DNA of 5,169 nt from an uncultured Bacteroidales bacterium (GTDB taxonomy: Bacteria > Bacteroidota > Bacteroidia > Bacteroidales > F082). The notes under the pieces were generated by a model. It saw only the letters and a program-made list of their open reading frames with translations, ran no database searches and had not been told where the DNA came from. The DNA lies in assembly GCA_946410535.1 (NCBI GenBank), contig CAMKAR010000171.1, positions 1-5,169 on the forward strand. Reading direction: 5' to 3'. This document shows positions 1-4,601 of the stretch, one piece after another (within the stretch, counting starts at the first letter, position 1; each line of letters opens with the position of its first letter). The position numbers and the translations under genes are program-made.

Positions 1-1840
1 TGATTTCCAATACCTTCTCGTTAGCCGCTTCAGCCATCTTGGTCAGTTCCGGCATCACCTCGTTATAAGCCTTCTTTAATCCCTCCAATGCGTGTTTTTT
101 GTACACTGCGCCACCCCCGCCTTCCCTAATGGATTTTTCAAGTTCTTGGTATTTCGCCCAAACCCTCTCCCGCGTTTCTTCCACGGAGATAAATTCGTTG
201 CCTATGTTGCGGAACATTTCGGAATACATCTTTGCCGTCCGCTCCTCTATGCTTCCTTCGGGGTCAATCAAGTCTCGGATGCCGTTGATGCCATCGGTGA
301 GAAACTTGAACACCTTGGCAAACCTCCCCGTGCTGTTTCTGAAACTCAAAACCAAGCCTTCCCATGCCGACTTCATCCCATCGATGGCACCTTCAACGGT
401 GTTGGCCCGCTGGTCGGCCATCGTCTGCAGCTCGCCGTCCACGTTCTCCAGTTCGCCCCGCAGCGTCATTGCGCTCTCCGCCCCGTCGAGGAAGGTGTTG
501 AAGGCCGCCACGCTGCGTTTGTCGGTCAGTTCGAGGGTCGTGTTCAGGTCTACGCCTTGGTCGCGCAGTTTCTTCATCGCGCCCATGATGTCCTCGAATG
601 AATGCACCGAGCCGCCCAACGCCTTGGCCAACTTGCCGTTGGTGTCGCTCAGGTTCAGCAAGATGTTCCTCGTCGCCGTGGCCGCGCTGCTTGCGTCGAA
701 GCCCGCGTTGGCCAACGTGCCAAGCAGGGCTATCGTGTCCTTCAGCGAGAGGCCGTAGGTCTTCGCCACAGGCGCAATCGTGCTGAACGAGTTCTGCAAG
801 TAGGTGAACGACAGGGCCGATTTGTTGCAAGCCACCGCCATCGTCCCCAATGCGTCCTCCGTCTGCTCGCTCCCGAGGTTGAACGAGCGCAGCGCCACGC
901 CCGCCAACGCTGCTGCACTGGCAAGGTCGGTGCCCACGCTGCCCGCGAAGTTCAGCACCGCCGGGCTCATGTCCGTGATCTCCTTTACCCCGAAGCCCAA
1001 CTTGGCCAGCTCGGTCTGCAAGCCCGTCACCTGCGAGGCCGAATAGCGCGTGCTGCTGCCCAAGGCGATGGCCGCCTTCTCCAGCTTCTCCATCTGGTCC
1101 GAGGTCGCGCCAAGGATGGATGCAAGGTTGGCGTTGGCCTGCTCGAAGTTGGAGATGGTTTTGTAGGCATCGGCGAAGCGGCGAGCCACGGCTATGGCCG
1201 TCCTAGCCGCCTGCCCGATGAACAGGAATGCGCTCGAAACGCCATTCAGCCGCTGTAGCCAACCTTTTTGTTTTGTCACCACGCCGCTTTGGACTGCTTC
1301 AAGCCGCTTTATTTCGGCAGTCACCTGCTGGTATTTCTTGGCCAATTCGTCCCATTCCTTGGTATTGGGTTTCGTCTTGTCGAGTTCCGACCTTAACTGG
1401 CGTTGCATCCTTACAAGGTTTTCCATGCTTTTCCCCGAAAGGTTTTCCATGGCTTTGCCGAACTTCTTGACGCCCTCGTCGGCCCTCTTGATACTCTCTT
1501 GCATCGAATCCATCTCACGCTTCGCTTGGTCGGTCTTGTGCTTGCTGATTTCGAGTTTCTTGGCAAGGTCGTTGTATGCCTTTTCCTGTTCTTTGAGTTT
1601 CTTCGAAGTCTTGGCGTATTCCTCGGTGCCTTCCTTCATCCCCTCCAAGGCCTTGGCCGTTTCTTCCATCGCAGCCTTGGCCTTGTTTGTTTTCGCGGCC
1701 AGTTTCTCGTTCTTTGCCGCAAGGTCGTCGTATTTGTCGGTCAGCTTGGCAAGCTGCTTTGTCATCTCGGCAATGGCATCGTTGGCCTGCTCGTTGTTGA
1801 CGTAAATCTCGGAAACAAAAGTATCTCTATTGTCTGCCAT
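1..1840 (-). CDS. Phage tail tape measure protein, TP901 family (3' end beyond the window)
   Basis: The first 613 codons of a large gene are visible with no stop, so the protein is truncated by the left edge. Tape measure proteins set tail length, occupy the tail lumen and are ejected ahead of the DNA. Residues about 20-185 are charged, Lys/Glu/Ala-rich and coiled-coil-like (for example KAKAAMEETAKALEG near 53-67). A hydrophobic stretch follows near 200-220. Residues about 230-430 match the conserved TP901 core: an FEQANANLASILGATSDQME-type start, then GSSTRYSASQVTGLQTELAK, then a Gly/Ala/Ser-rich helical segment through FDASSAATATRNILLNLSDT. The start ATG at 1838-1840 gives MADNRDTFVSEIYVNNEQA, a natural N-terminus; the next in-frame Met is residue 26. 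No Shine-Dalgarno site precedes it. Instead a 17-bp hairpin ends one base before the ATG, so expression probably depends on readthrough or refolding. The family call is firm; the exact start is likely but not certain. Confidence 0.93.
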   Translation of the reverse strand, partial: MADNRDTFVSEIYVNNEQANDAIAEMTKQLAKLTDKYDDLAAKNEKLAAKTNKAKAAMEETAKALEGMKEGTEEYAKTSKKLKEQEKAYNDLAKKLEISKHKTDQAKREMDSMQESIKRADEGVKKFGKAMENLSGKSMENLVRMQRQLRSELDKTKPNTKEWDELAKKYQQVTAEIKRLEAVQSGVVTKQKGWLQRLNGVSSAFLFIGQAARTAIAVARRFADAYKTISNFEQANANLASILGATSDQMEKLEKAAIALGSSTRYSASQVTGLQTELAKLGFGVKEITDMSPAVLNFAGSVGTDLASAAALAGVALRSFNLGSEQTEDALGTMAVACNKSALSFTYLQNSFSTIAPVAKTYGLSLKDTIALLGTLANAGFDASSAATATRNILLNLSDTNGKLAKALGGSVHSFEDIMGAMKKLRDQGVDLNTTLELTDKRSVAAFNTFLDGAESAMTLRGELENVDGELQTMADQRANTVEGAIDGMKSAWEGLVLSFRNSTGRFAKVFKFLTDGINGIRDLIDPEGSIEERTAKMYSEMFRNIGNEFISVEETRERVWAKYQELEKSIREGGGGAVYKKHALEGLKKAYNEVMPELTKMAEAANEKVLEI

Positions 1841-1841
1841 A

Positions 1842-1883
1842 AAAATAAGGTTTGACGCAAAACTATGCGCCAAACCTTATTTT
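1842..1883 (-). terminator. Strong hairpin with short U-run, abutting the tape measure start
   Basis: On the minus strand AAAATAAGGTTTGGCGC (1883-1867) pairs with GCGTCAAACCTTATTTT (1858-1842). This gives 17 bp with one G-U wobble and an 8-base loop. The 3' arm ends in five Us counting base 1841, and the ATG of the tape measure gene follows at once. It lies 27 bases past the stop of the membrane-protein gene, so it reads as that gene's intrinsic terminator. The A-tract/U-tract symmetry would also let it act on plus-strand transcripts. It could instead be a translational or antitermination control for the tape measure gene. The structure is seen in the sequence; its role is inferred. Confidence 0.72.
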
Positions 1884-1909
1884 GCAGTGACAAAAAAAGG
1901 AAGTCTTTC

Positions 1910-2140
1910 CTATTCGTCCCAAGAACGACCGTACTTCTTTTCCCAATCAGCCTTGACCTTGTTGTAGAATTCGTCTACCTTGGCCGATTCTTCTTCGATA
2001 TACTTTTGGAACTCTTTGTCGTGGGCATAGTCATGAGGTTTGACGGGCTTATGCTCGCGATAATCTTTTATCGCCCAAACCACAAACAGGATGATGGCTA
2101 CGATGCCGCCCGCAAATCCTATGTCAACGAATGCCCACAT
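1910..2140 (-). CDS. Small single-pass membrane protein (76 aa), possible moron product
   Basis: I do not recognise this protein. It begins MWAFVDIGFAGG and has one membrane helix at about residues 5-24 (GIVAIILFVVWAI). A positively charged juxtamembrane stretch follows (KDYREHKPVK), then an acidic/basic helical tail to ...YGRSWDE. The positive-inside rule suggests the N-terminus is outside and the C-terminal tail in the cytoplasm. The frame is open up to 2176, but I chose the ATG at 2138-2140. It has a good ribosome site (AAAGGAGA, 2148-2155), and the longer start would lie upstream of the promoter's -7 box. The gene has its own promoter and operator-like palindrome upstream and a terminator-like hairpin downstream, so it looks like an independent transcription unit. 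Superinfection exclusion or host modification is possible for such a phage protein, but this is only inferred from context. Confidence 0.8.
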   Translation of the reverse strand: MWAFVDIGFAGGIVAIILFVVWAIKDYREHKPVKPHDYAHDKEFQKYIEEESAKVDEFYNKVKADWEKKYGRSWDE

Positions 2141-2147
2141 TTTATAT

Positions 2148-2155
2148 TCTCCTTT
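2148..2155 (-). promoter_or_regulatory. Ribosome binding site that decides the membrane-protein start
   Basis: The minus strand reads AAAGGAGA followed by seven bases and ATG (2138-2140). It supports the 76-aa form over an 88-aa form starting at 2176. Confidence 0.75.
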
Positions 2156-2162
2156 CTTGCCG

Positions 2163-2192
2163 CAAATATACGACAATTTCCGTTCCTGTCAA
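2163..2192 (-). promoter_or_regulatory. Bacteroidota-type promoter for the membrane-protein gene
   Basis: The -7 box TATATTTG (2163-2170 on the minus strand) matches TAnnTTTG exactly. A TTG at 2190-2192 sits 19 bases upstream, as expected for the -33 element. The -7 box is 22 bases upstream of the chosen ATG, giving a very short leader. The -33 region is covered by the small palindrome CCTGTCAACAGG (2185-2196). Confidence 0.75.
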
Positions 2193-2194
2193 CA

Positions 2195-2212
2195 GGTTGC
2201 AATGTTACAACC
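2195..2212. promoter_or_regulatory. Operator-like imperfect palindrome just upstream of the promoter
   Basis: GGTTGCAA-TG-TTACAACC has 8-base arms with a single mismatch and a 2-base centre. It begins one base after the stop codon of the 43-aa gene and touches the -33 region of the downstream promoter. The 2-base centre and the lack of a U-run argue against a terminator hairpin, so a dimeric DNA-binding protein site is more likely. No regulator gene is visible in the window. Confidence 0.5.
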
Positions 2213-2213
2213 C

Positions 2214-2345
2214 TCAATCTTCGTTCATGTCGAGAATCAATTGATTCACTTGCTCACGAATCGCGGCACCGTGTTCCTCATGGGTTTGAAGTTCTGCGAC
2301 TATCTCAACCAGCCGCGTCTGTATCTCCAATAGTGTCAGCTTCAT
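2214..2345 (-). CDS. 43-aa hypothetical protein, last gene of the small-gene operon
   Basis: This is a very short gene that is easy to overlook. Its product begins MKLTLLEIQTRLVEIVAELQ and ends ILDMNED. It is acidic and apparently all helical. The hydrophobic spacing (L3, L5/L6, I8, L12, I15/V16, L19, then I29, V33, L36/I37) suits an amphipathic helix or a short coiled coil, perhaps a dimerising or partner-binding peptide. It starts within the stop of the 204-aa gene (ATGA) and has a near-perfect ribosome site (AAAGGAGGTG, 2353-2362) whose spacing to the ATG is three bases longer than at the other junctions. I assign no function. The ribosome site and the coupling, identical in design to four other junctions, make it a real gene rather than a chance frame. 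Confidence 0.8.
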   Translation of the reverse strand: MKLTLLEIQTRLVEIVAELQTHEEHGAAIREQVNQLILDMNED

Positions 2346-2363
2346 GCGTTCACACCTCCTTTC
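2342..2363 (-). promoter_or_regulatory. Coupling junction 5: in-frame Shine-Dalgarno plus ATGA (204-aa to 43-aa gene)
   Basis: GAAAGGAGGTGTGAACGC then ATGA. The upstream gene reads the site as K-G-G-V-N-A-stop. It is the only junction with three extra bases between the ribosome site and the ATG. Confidence 0.8.
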
Positions 2364-2956
2364 ACTTTTCCCCGGATGTCTTTAAGCGGGTCTTCGAAAC
2401 AGTCGCACTCCTTCTCGAAGAAGCGGAACGGCACGACGGGAATGTCCATCATCGCCCTGGCCGCGTCGGGGTACGAAAGTTTGTAAATGGTGTAATGCTC
2501 ACGGGTGTCTTCTCTTCTTATCGTGAATCTGCAATACTCCGAATCGAACTTGATTGAACATACATCCGCGTTCTTTAGCGCACGGCGCACAAACCGGACT
2601 GCGTCTATCATTTGGCCCTTCTCGTTGACATAATGCCAATCCGTGACCTCTGCCCTGCTCAATTTGCCGTTAAGCCCGGCAAGGTTCTTTTTGTGGAAAT
2701 CTTCCTCCAACTTGGAAAGGTCGGCACGCAGGTCGCACAAGGTCTTGTGGTCGCCCATCTCGCCCGTAAGAAGGATTTTGTCGAGCTGCTCGATGTATTT
2801 GTGTATCGGGTTGAAGCAAAAAAGGCATTGAGCTGGTTCCCATTCTCCGGCGGCGTTTTTCCTATATTCAATATCCGACCACTTCATCAGCGTTTCGTAA
2901 TCGCATACGGGGAAACCCGATGCCGCCCTGCTAATAGGATAATTCTTCTTTTTCAT
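2342..2956 (-). CDS. 204-aa hypothetical protein with N-terminal domain shared with the 96-aa protein
   Basis: I do not recognise this family. Residues about 26-95 align with residues 20-87 of the 96-aa product (3563-3853). Shared positions include W-x-DIE, then YIxxLDxILxTG, then DxKxL, RxDL, and a final F-x-K...GL. I count 18 identities over the 42 ungapped residues 54-95. The remainder (about 100-190) is unique and mixed alpha/beta in character, with WHYVNEKGQMIDAVRFVRR, an IKFDSEYCRFTIRRED strand-like stretch and a C-terminal ECDC. Cys residues occur at 18, 44, 47, 74, 133, 142, 184 and 186; C44-x2-C47 and C184-x-C186 could bind metal, but this is weak. The start has an ideal ribosome site and overlaps the upstream stop by ATGA. 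The gene looks like a 96-aa-type module fused to an extra C-terminal domain. Confidence 0.85.
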   Translation of the reverse strand: MKKKNYPISRAASGFPVCDYETLMKWSDIEYRKNAAGEWEPAQCLFCFNPIHKYIEQLDKILLTGEMGDHKTLCDLRADLSKLEEDFHKKNLAGLNGKLSRAEVTDWHYVNEKGQMIDAVRFVRRALKNADVCSIKFDSEYCRFTIRREDTREHYTIYKLSYPDAARAMMDIPVVPFRFFEKECDCFEDPLKDIRGKVKGGVNA

Positions 2957-2971
2957 TTCTCACCTCCTTTC
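2953..2971 (-). promoter_or_regulatory. Coupling junction 4: in-frame Shine-Dalgarno plus ATGA (99-aa to 204-aa gene)
   Basis: GAAAGGAGGTGAGAA then ATGA. The upstream gene reads it as K-K-G-G-E-K-stop. Confidence 0.85.
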
Positions 2972-3252
2972 TTTGCCCTGCCTTGCGTGAGCACCTCGCC
3001 GTTGGCGATGAGTTCGGTCACTTCGTTGGCCAGCTTCTTCATGTCGCGCACGGCACTGACAATGGCGTTGTTGATGGTGCGCAGCTTCGCTGATTCTTCC
3101 TTGTCGGAGGTGTCGACCAAAAGGATGTTCGTCTCTGCCAAGCCTTGGCAAAGGTTGTCGATGATTTCGGTGATGATCCATTGCGACTTGTCGGCATCGT
3201 AGTCAGCAAACCAGTCGGTTAGCGTCTCGCAGCTGATATACATCTTACTCAT
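2953..3252 (-). CDS. 99-aa hypothetical helical protein
   Basis: No family is recognised. The product begins MSKMYISCETLTDWFADYDA and is predicted mostly helical, with a charged, coiled-coil-like middle (SDKEESAKLRTINNAIVSAV, then RDMKKLANEVTELIANGE). It ends KKGGEK, the last residues being encoded by the next gene's ribosome site. There is no signal peptide or membrane segment, so it is probably cytoplasmic. The frame is open to 3372, but the extension (MQRLRPPPGLRPAPPAHQHH...) is a low-complexity shadow of the 105-aa gene. The ATG at 3250-3252 has an ideal ribosome site and the ATGA overlap, so I use that start. A second Met three codons in is possible but lies too far from the ribosome site. 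Confidence 0.82.
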   Translation of the reverse strand: MSKMYISCETLTDWFADYDADKSQWIITEIIDNLCQGLAETNILLVDTSDKEESAKLRTINNAIVSAVRDMKKLANEVTELIANGEVLTQGRAKKGGEK

Positions 3253-3267
3253 TGCGCACCTCCTTTC
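3249..3267 (-). promoter_or_regulatory. Coupling junction 3: in-frame Shine-Dalgarno plus ATGA (105-aa to 99-aa gene)
   Basis: GAAAGGAGGTGCGCA then ATGA. The upstream gene reads it as K-K-G-G-A-Q-stop. It fixes the start of the 99-aa gene at 3252. Confidence 0.85.
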
Positions 3268-3566
3268 TTGAATTGCTTCCTGTAGTGCTTCGTGCTGAAG
3301 TCGATGGCGTTGATGATGCTGATGCGCAGGCGGCGCAGGGCGCAGTCCTGGTGGTGGCCGCAGCCGCTGCACTGGTCGAAATCAAGGAAGCAGCGGTCAA
3401 CATTAAGACTTGCGCCATTTTCGCCTTCCAGTTCGCTGACAAAGGTGTTGGCGAAGAAGCAGGCGTTGAACTTGGCGATGTCGCCCTGCGGATGGCGGTA
3501 TTGGTCGCGCTTCCAGCTTTGCTCGAAAGCCTTCCTTTTCTCCGAGTCGATGATGCGTGTCATCAT
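3249..3566 (-). CDS. 105-aa hypothetical protein with a Cys/His cluster
   Basis: No named family is recognised. The N-terminal half contains EKRKAFEQSWKRDQYRHPQG and KFNACFFANTFVSELEGENG. At residues 59-75 lies a cluster C59-x6-C66-x2-C69-G-H71-H72-x2-C75 (core CSGCGHHQDC). It could coordinate zinc, or an iron-sulfur cluster if all four Cys are used. A basic, helical C-terminus follows (ALRRLRISIINAIDFSTKHY) with the tail KKGGAQ. Two ATGs stand in tandem at 3561-3566. I chose the first because its spacing from GGAGGT equals that of the neighbouring junctions. The overlap with the upstream gene is ATGA. Nucleic-acid or metal binding is possible but unproven. Confidence 0.83.
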   Translation of the reverse strand: MMTRIIDSEKRKAFEQSWKRDQYRHPQGDIAKFNACFFANTFVSELEGENGASLNVDRCFLDFDQCSGCGHHQDCALRRLRISIINAIDFSTKHYRKQFKKGGAQ

Positions 3567-3582
3567 CTCTCACCTCCTTTCC
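3563..3582 (-). promoter_or_regulatory. Coupling junction 2: in-frame Shine-Dalgarno plus ATGA (96-aa to 105-aa gene)
   Basis: GGAAAGGAGGTGAGAG then ATGA. The upstream gene reads it as G-K-G-G-E-R-stop. The next codon is again ATG, giving tandem starts. Confidence 0.85.
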
Positions 3583-3853
3583 CGTCCTCATATAATCCTT
3601 CCATCTTAAGCTTCACAAACTCTTTTCGTGTGATGTCGAGGTCATTACGCATAGTACGCAACACTTTGAAATCCGAAACCTTGCCAGTAATCAAAATATG
3701 GTCAAGTTCAGCGATGTAGTCGCGTAAAATGTCAAAACCGTCCGGTCTTACGACAAATGCTTCATTGATGTCTTTCTTCATTTCAATGTCGTGCCAGGCA
3801 ACCAAGGCACTGAAGTCGGCTAAGGGGCAGTCAAGCGCTTTGTGGCTTCTCAT
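3563..3853 (-). CDS. 96-aa hypothetical protein, paralogue of the N-terminal half of the 204-aa protein
   Basis: The function is unknown. Residues 20-24 (WHDIE) and 46-87 (starting YIAELDHILITGKVSDFKVL, ending in the EGL of MEGLYEDGKG) align with residues 26-30 and 54-95 of the 204-aa product. There are 18 identities over 42 ungapped positions. The aligned part is predicted as two or three helices around a conserved ILxTG turn. There is no signal, membrane helix or catalytic motif. The tail GKGGER is partly the ribosome site of the next gene. The ATG at 3851-3853 overlaps the upstream stop as ATGA and follows AAGGAGGTGAGAG. Recognisable similarity two genes apart points to duplication within the operon, followed by gain (or loss) of a C-terminal domain. 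Confidence 0.85.
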   Translation of the reverse strand: MRSHKALDCPLADFSALVAWHDIEMKKDINEAFVVRPDGFDILRDYIAELDHILITGKVSDFKVLRTMRNDLDITRKEFVKLKMEGLYEDGKGGER

Positions 3854-3868
3854 CTCTCACCTCCTTCC
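3850..3868 (-). promoter_or_regulatory. Coupling junction 1: in-frame Shine-Dalgarno plus ATGA (97-aa to 96-aa gene)
   Basis: GGAAGGAGGTGAGAG then ATGA. The upstream gene reads it as M-E-G-G-E-R-stop. This is the first of the five matching junctions. Confidence 0.85.
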
Positions 3869-4143
3869 ATAGTGCTTGCAGTGAGTGCAAGGTTGAAGGC
3901 ACCGCCCAAGCGTGGGCGCGGACGTTCGACGATGGTGGCAGGCTTGCGCCAGTTGTTCTCGGCGGCGGCGGCCATGGCGGCGGGCTGCACCTCGGTCTTG
4001 CGGATGCAGCACGGCCAGCCCATGCGGCGGGCGAAGTTGCGGTAGAACCGCTCCTCGTAGCGGTCCTCGATGGGGATAACCAGGTTGTTCCTCTTGTGGC
4101 AATCCCTGAAGATCACCAGTGTCTTTTGATTCTGTTTTTCCAT
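3850..4143 (-). CDS. 97-aa hypothetical basic protein
   Basis: I do not recognise this protein. It starts MEKQNQKTLVIFRDCHKRNN, then VIPIEDRYEERFYRNFARRM and GWPCCIRKTEVQ. Residues about 54-80 turn Ala/Pro/Arg-rich and low in complexity (PAAMAAAAENNWRKPATIVE, RPRPRLGG). The tail is TMEGGER. Unlike the next genes, it has no Shine-Dalgarno site: its ATG at 4141-4143 follows GTCAAAATCTACAAGAA, a copy of an element also found in the operon leader. An in-frame stop at 4162-4164 rules out a longer form. A 101-aa frame (3857-4162) covers the same DNA, but its product is a low-complexity QG/RR-rich shadow that breaks the ATGA pattern, so I reject it. The G+C-rich second half looks unlike its neighbours. 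Confidence 0.72.
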   Translation of the reverse strand: MEKQNQKTLVIFRDCHKRNNLVIPIEDRYEERFYRNFARRMGWPCCIRKTEVQPAAMAAAAENNWRKPATIVERPRPRLGGAFNLALTASTMEGGER

Positions 4144-4145
4144 TT

Positions 4146-4160
4146 CTTGTAGATTTTGAC
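4146..4160 (-). repeat. Copy 3 of the GTCAAA(A)TCTACAAG element, at the start of the 97-aa gene
   Basis: The minus strand reads GTCAAAATCTACAAG, ending two bases before the ATG at 4143. It matches the copy at 4639-4654 except for one missing A in the A-run. Confidence 0.6.
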
Positions 4161-4173
4161 ATTAAACAATTGA

Positions 4174-4455
4174 TTAGTTATTAGTTTTGAAAGGCGGGAA
4201 CAAGTGTCGGGTTTCAAACCCTTCATCCTCTTCCATGTGCGCCGTTTCAATGTTTTTTTCTTCCAGTTTCTTGTGATGTACGTATTCACGGAACCTCGCT
4301 TGCTTGTTGGCGGCAATCAATACAGCCTGCAACGCTTTCTTCAGTTCGCGTCTTGTATAGGGGAACTCGTCTGTCTTTCCGCCCAGATAGTTGATGTAGG
4401 CGGCGACAATCTTGCACTTCTCGCGGAATTTCTCCATCTTTTCTTCGTGTGTCAT
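4174..4455 (-). CDS. 93-aa hypothetical protein, first gene of the small-gene operon
   Basis: The function is unknown. The product is charged and mostly helical: MTHEEKMEKFREKCKIVAAY, INYLGGKTDEFPYTRRELKK, then ALQAVLIAANKQARFREYVH and an acidic, less ordered end (KLEEKNIETAHMEEDEGFET) closing in PPFKTNN. The middle helix with alternating hydrophobic and basic residues could bind a partner or nucleic acid, but no motif proves it. The ATG at 4453-4455 follows an A-rich stretch (CAAAACAAAGAATACT), the usual Bacteroidota style, with no Shine-Dalgarno core. It is the first gene after the promoter at 4659 and lies behind a structured leader of about 200 bases. The next gene begins 30 bases downstream without overlap, so this gene is not part of the junction array. 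Confidence 0.78.
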   Translation of the reverse strand: MTHEEKMEKFREKCKIVAAYINYLGGKTDEFPYTRRELKKALQAVLIAANKQARFREYVHHKKLEEKNIETAHMEEDEGFETRHLFPPFKTNN

Positions 4456-4486
4456 AGTATTCTTTGTTTTGATCGTTAAACAATAA

Positions 4487-4562
4487 CGGCTCCGATACGG
4501 GTGTCAAGGTTCTACAAGCGCGACCTTGCGGGCATTACTGCTACCGCGTCCGTATGGAGCCG
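4487..4562 (-). ncRNA. Predicted three-way-junction RNA in the operon leader
   Basis: On the minus strand CGGCTCCATACGG (4562-4550) pairs with CCGTATCGGAGCCG (4500-4487), forming 13 bp with one bulged C. Inside are two hairpins. One is GCGG/CCGC around a 12-base loop. The other is CAAGGT (4528-4523) with ACCTTG (4510-4505) around the 12-base loop CGCGCTTGTAGA. The outer stem is too long to be chance. The two inner stems are short, and the C between them can belong to only one. It could be a cis-regulatory leader, a processed small RNA or a DNA recognition site. No known riboswitch class is recognised. Confidence 0.5.
4503..4520 (+). repeat. Copy 2 of the GTCAAnnnTCTACAAGCG element, inverted
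   Basis: The plus strand reads GTCAAGGTTCTACAAGCG. It matches the minus-strand copy at 4637-4654 at 15 of 18 positions; the three differences are together in the middle. In a minus-strand transcript the two copies can pair, 10 bp plus 5 bp around a 3x3 internal loop. Confidence 0.65.
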
Positions 4563-4601
4563 AATTTTGACTCTTTTGTATTATCAATAAGGTTCGGGCA
4601 C

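Noticed and set aside
92..1855. Several long plus-strand open frames opposite the tape measure gene
   Set aside because: They are antisense shadows. The minus-strand frame is continuous over 613 codons with a recognisable TP901 core, while the plus-strand products are low-complexity and have no ribosome sites.
1910..2176. 88-aa form of the membrane protein
   Set aside because: Its start lies upstream of the promoter's -7 box, so it would not be in the transcript; the ATG at 2140 has a good ribosome site.
2195..2212. A terminator after the 43-aa gene
   Set aside because: The palindrome has only a 2-base centre and no U-run; an operator is more likely.
2953..3372. 139-aa form of the 99-aa protein
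   Set aside because: The extra N-terminal 40 residues are a shadow of the 105-aa gene, whereas the internal ATG at 3252 has an ideal ribosome site and the ATGA overlap.
3857..4162. 101-aa minus-strand frame overlapping the 97-aa gene
   Set aside because: It is Gln/Arg/Pro-rich and low in complexity, has no ribosome site and breaks the ATGA junction used by the 97-aa frame.
4512..4535. A 7-codon leader peptide (ATG CCC GCA ... TAG) inside the structured leader
   Set aside because: It has no ribosome site and no run of regulatory codons, so it is most likely chance.
4487..4562. A tRNA gene (76 bases with a 7-bp terminal stem)
   Set aside because: There is no T-loop GTTCRANYC at the right place, no D-loop GG, and no anticodon arm; the closing stem extends to 13 bp, which a cloverleaf does not allow.
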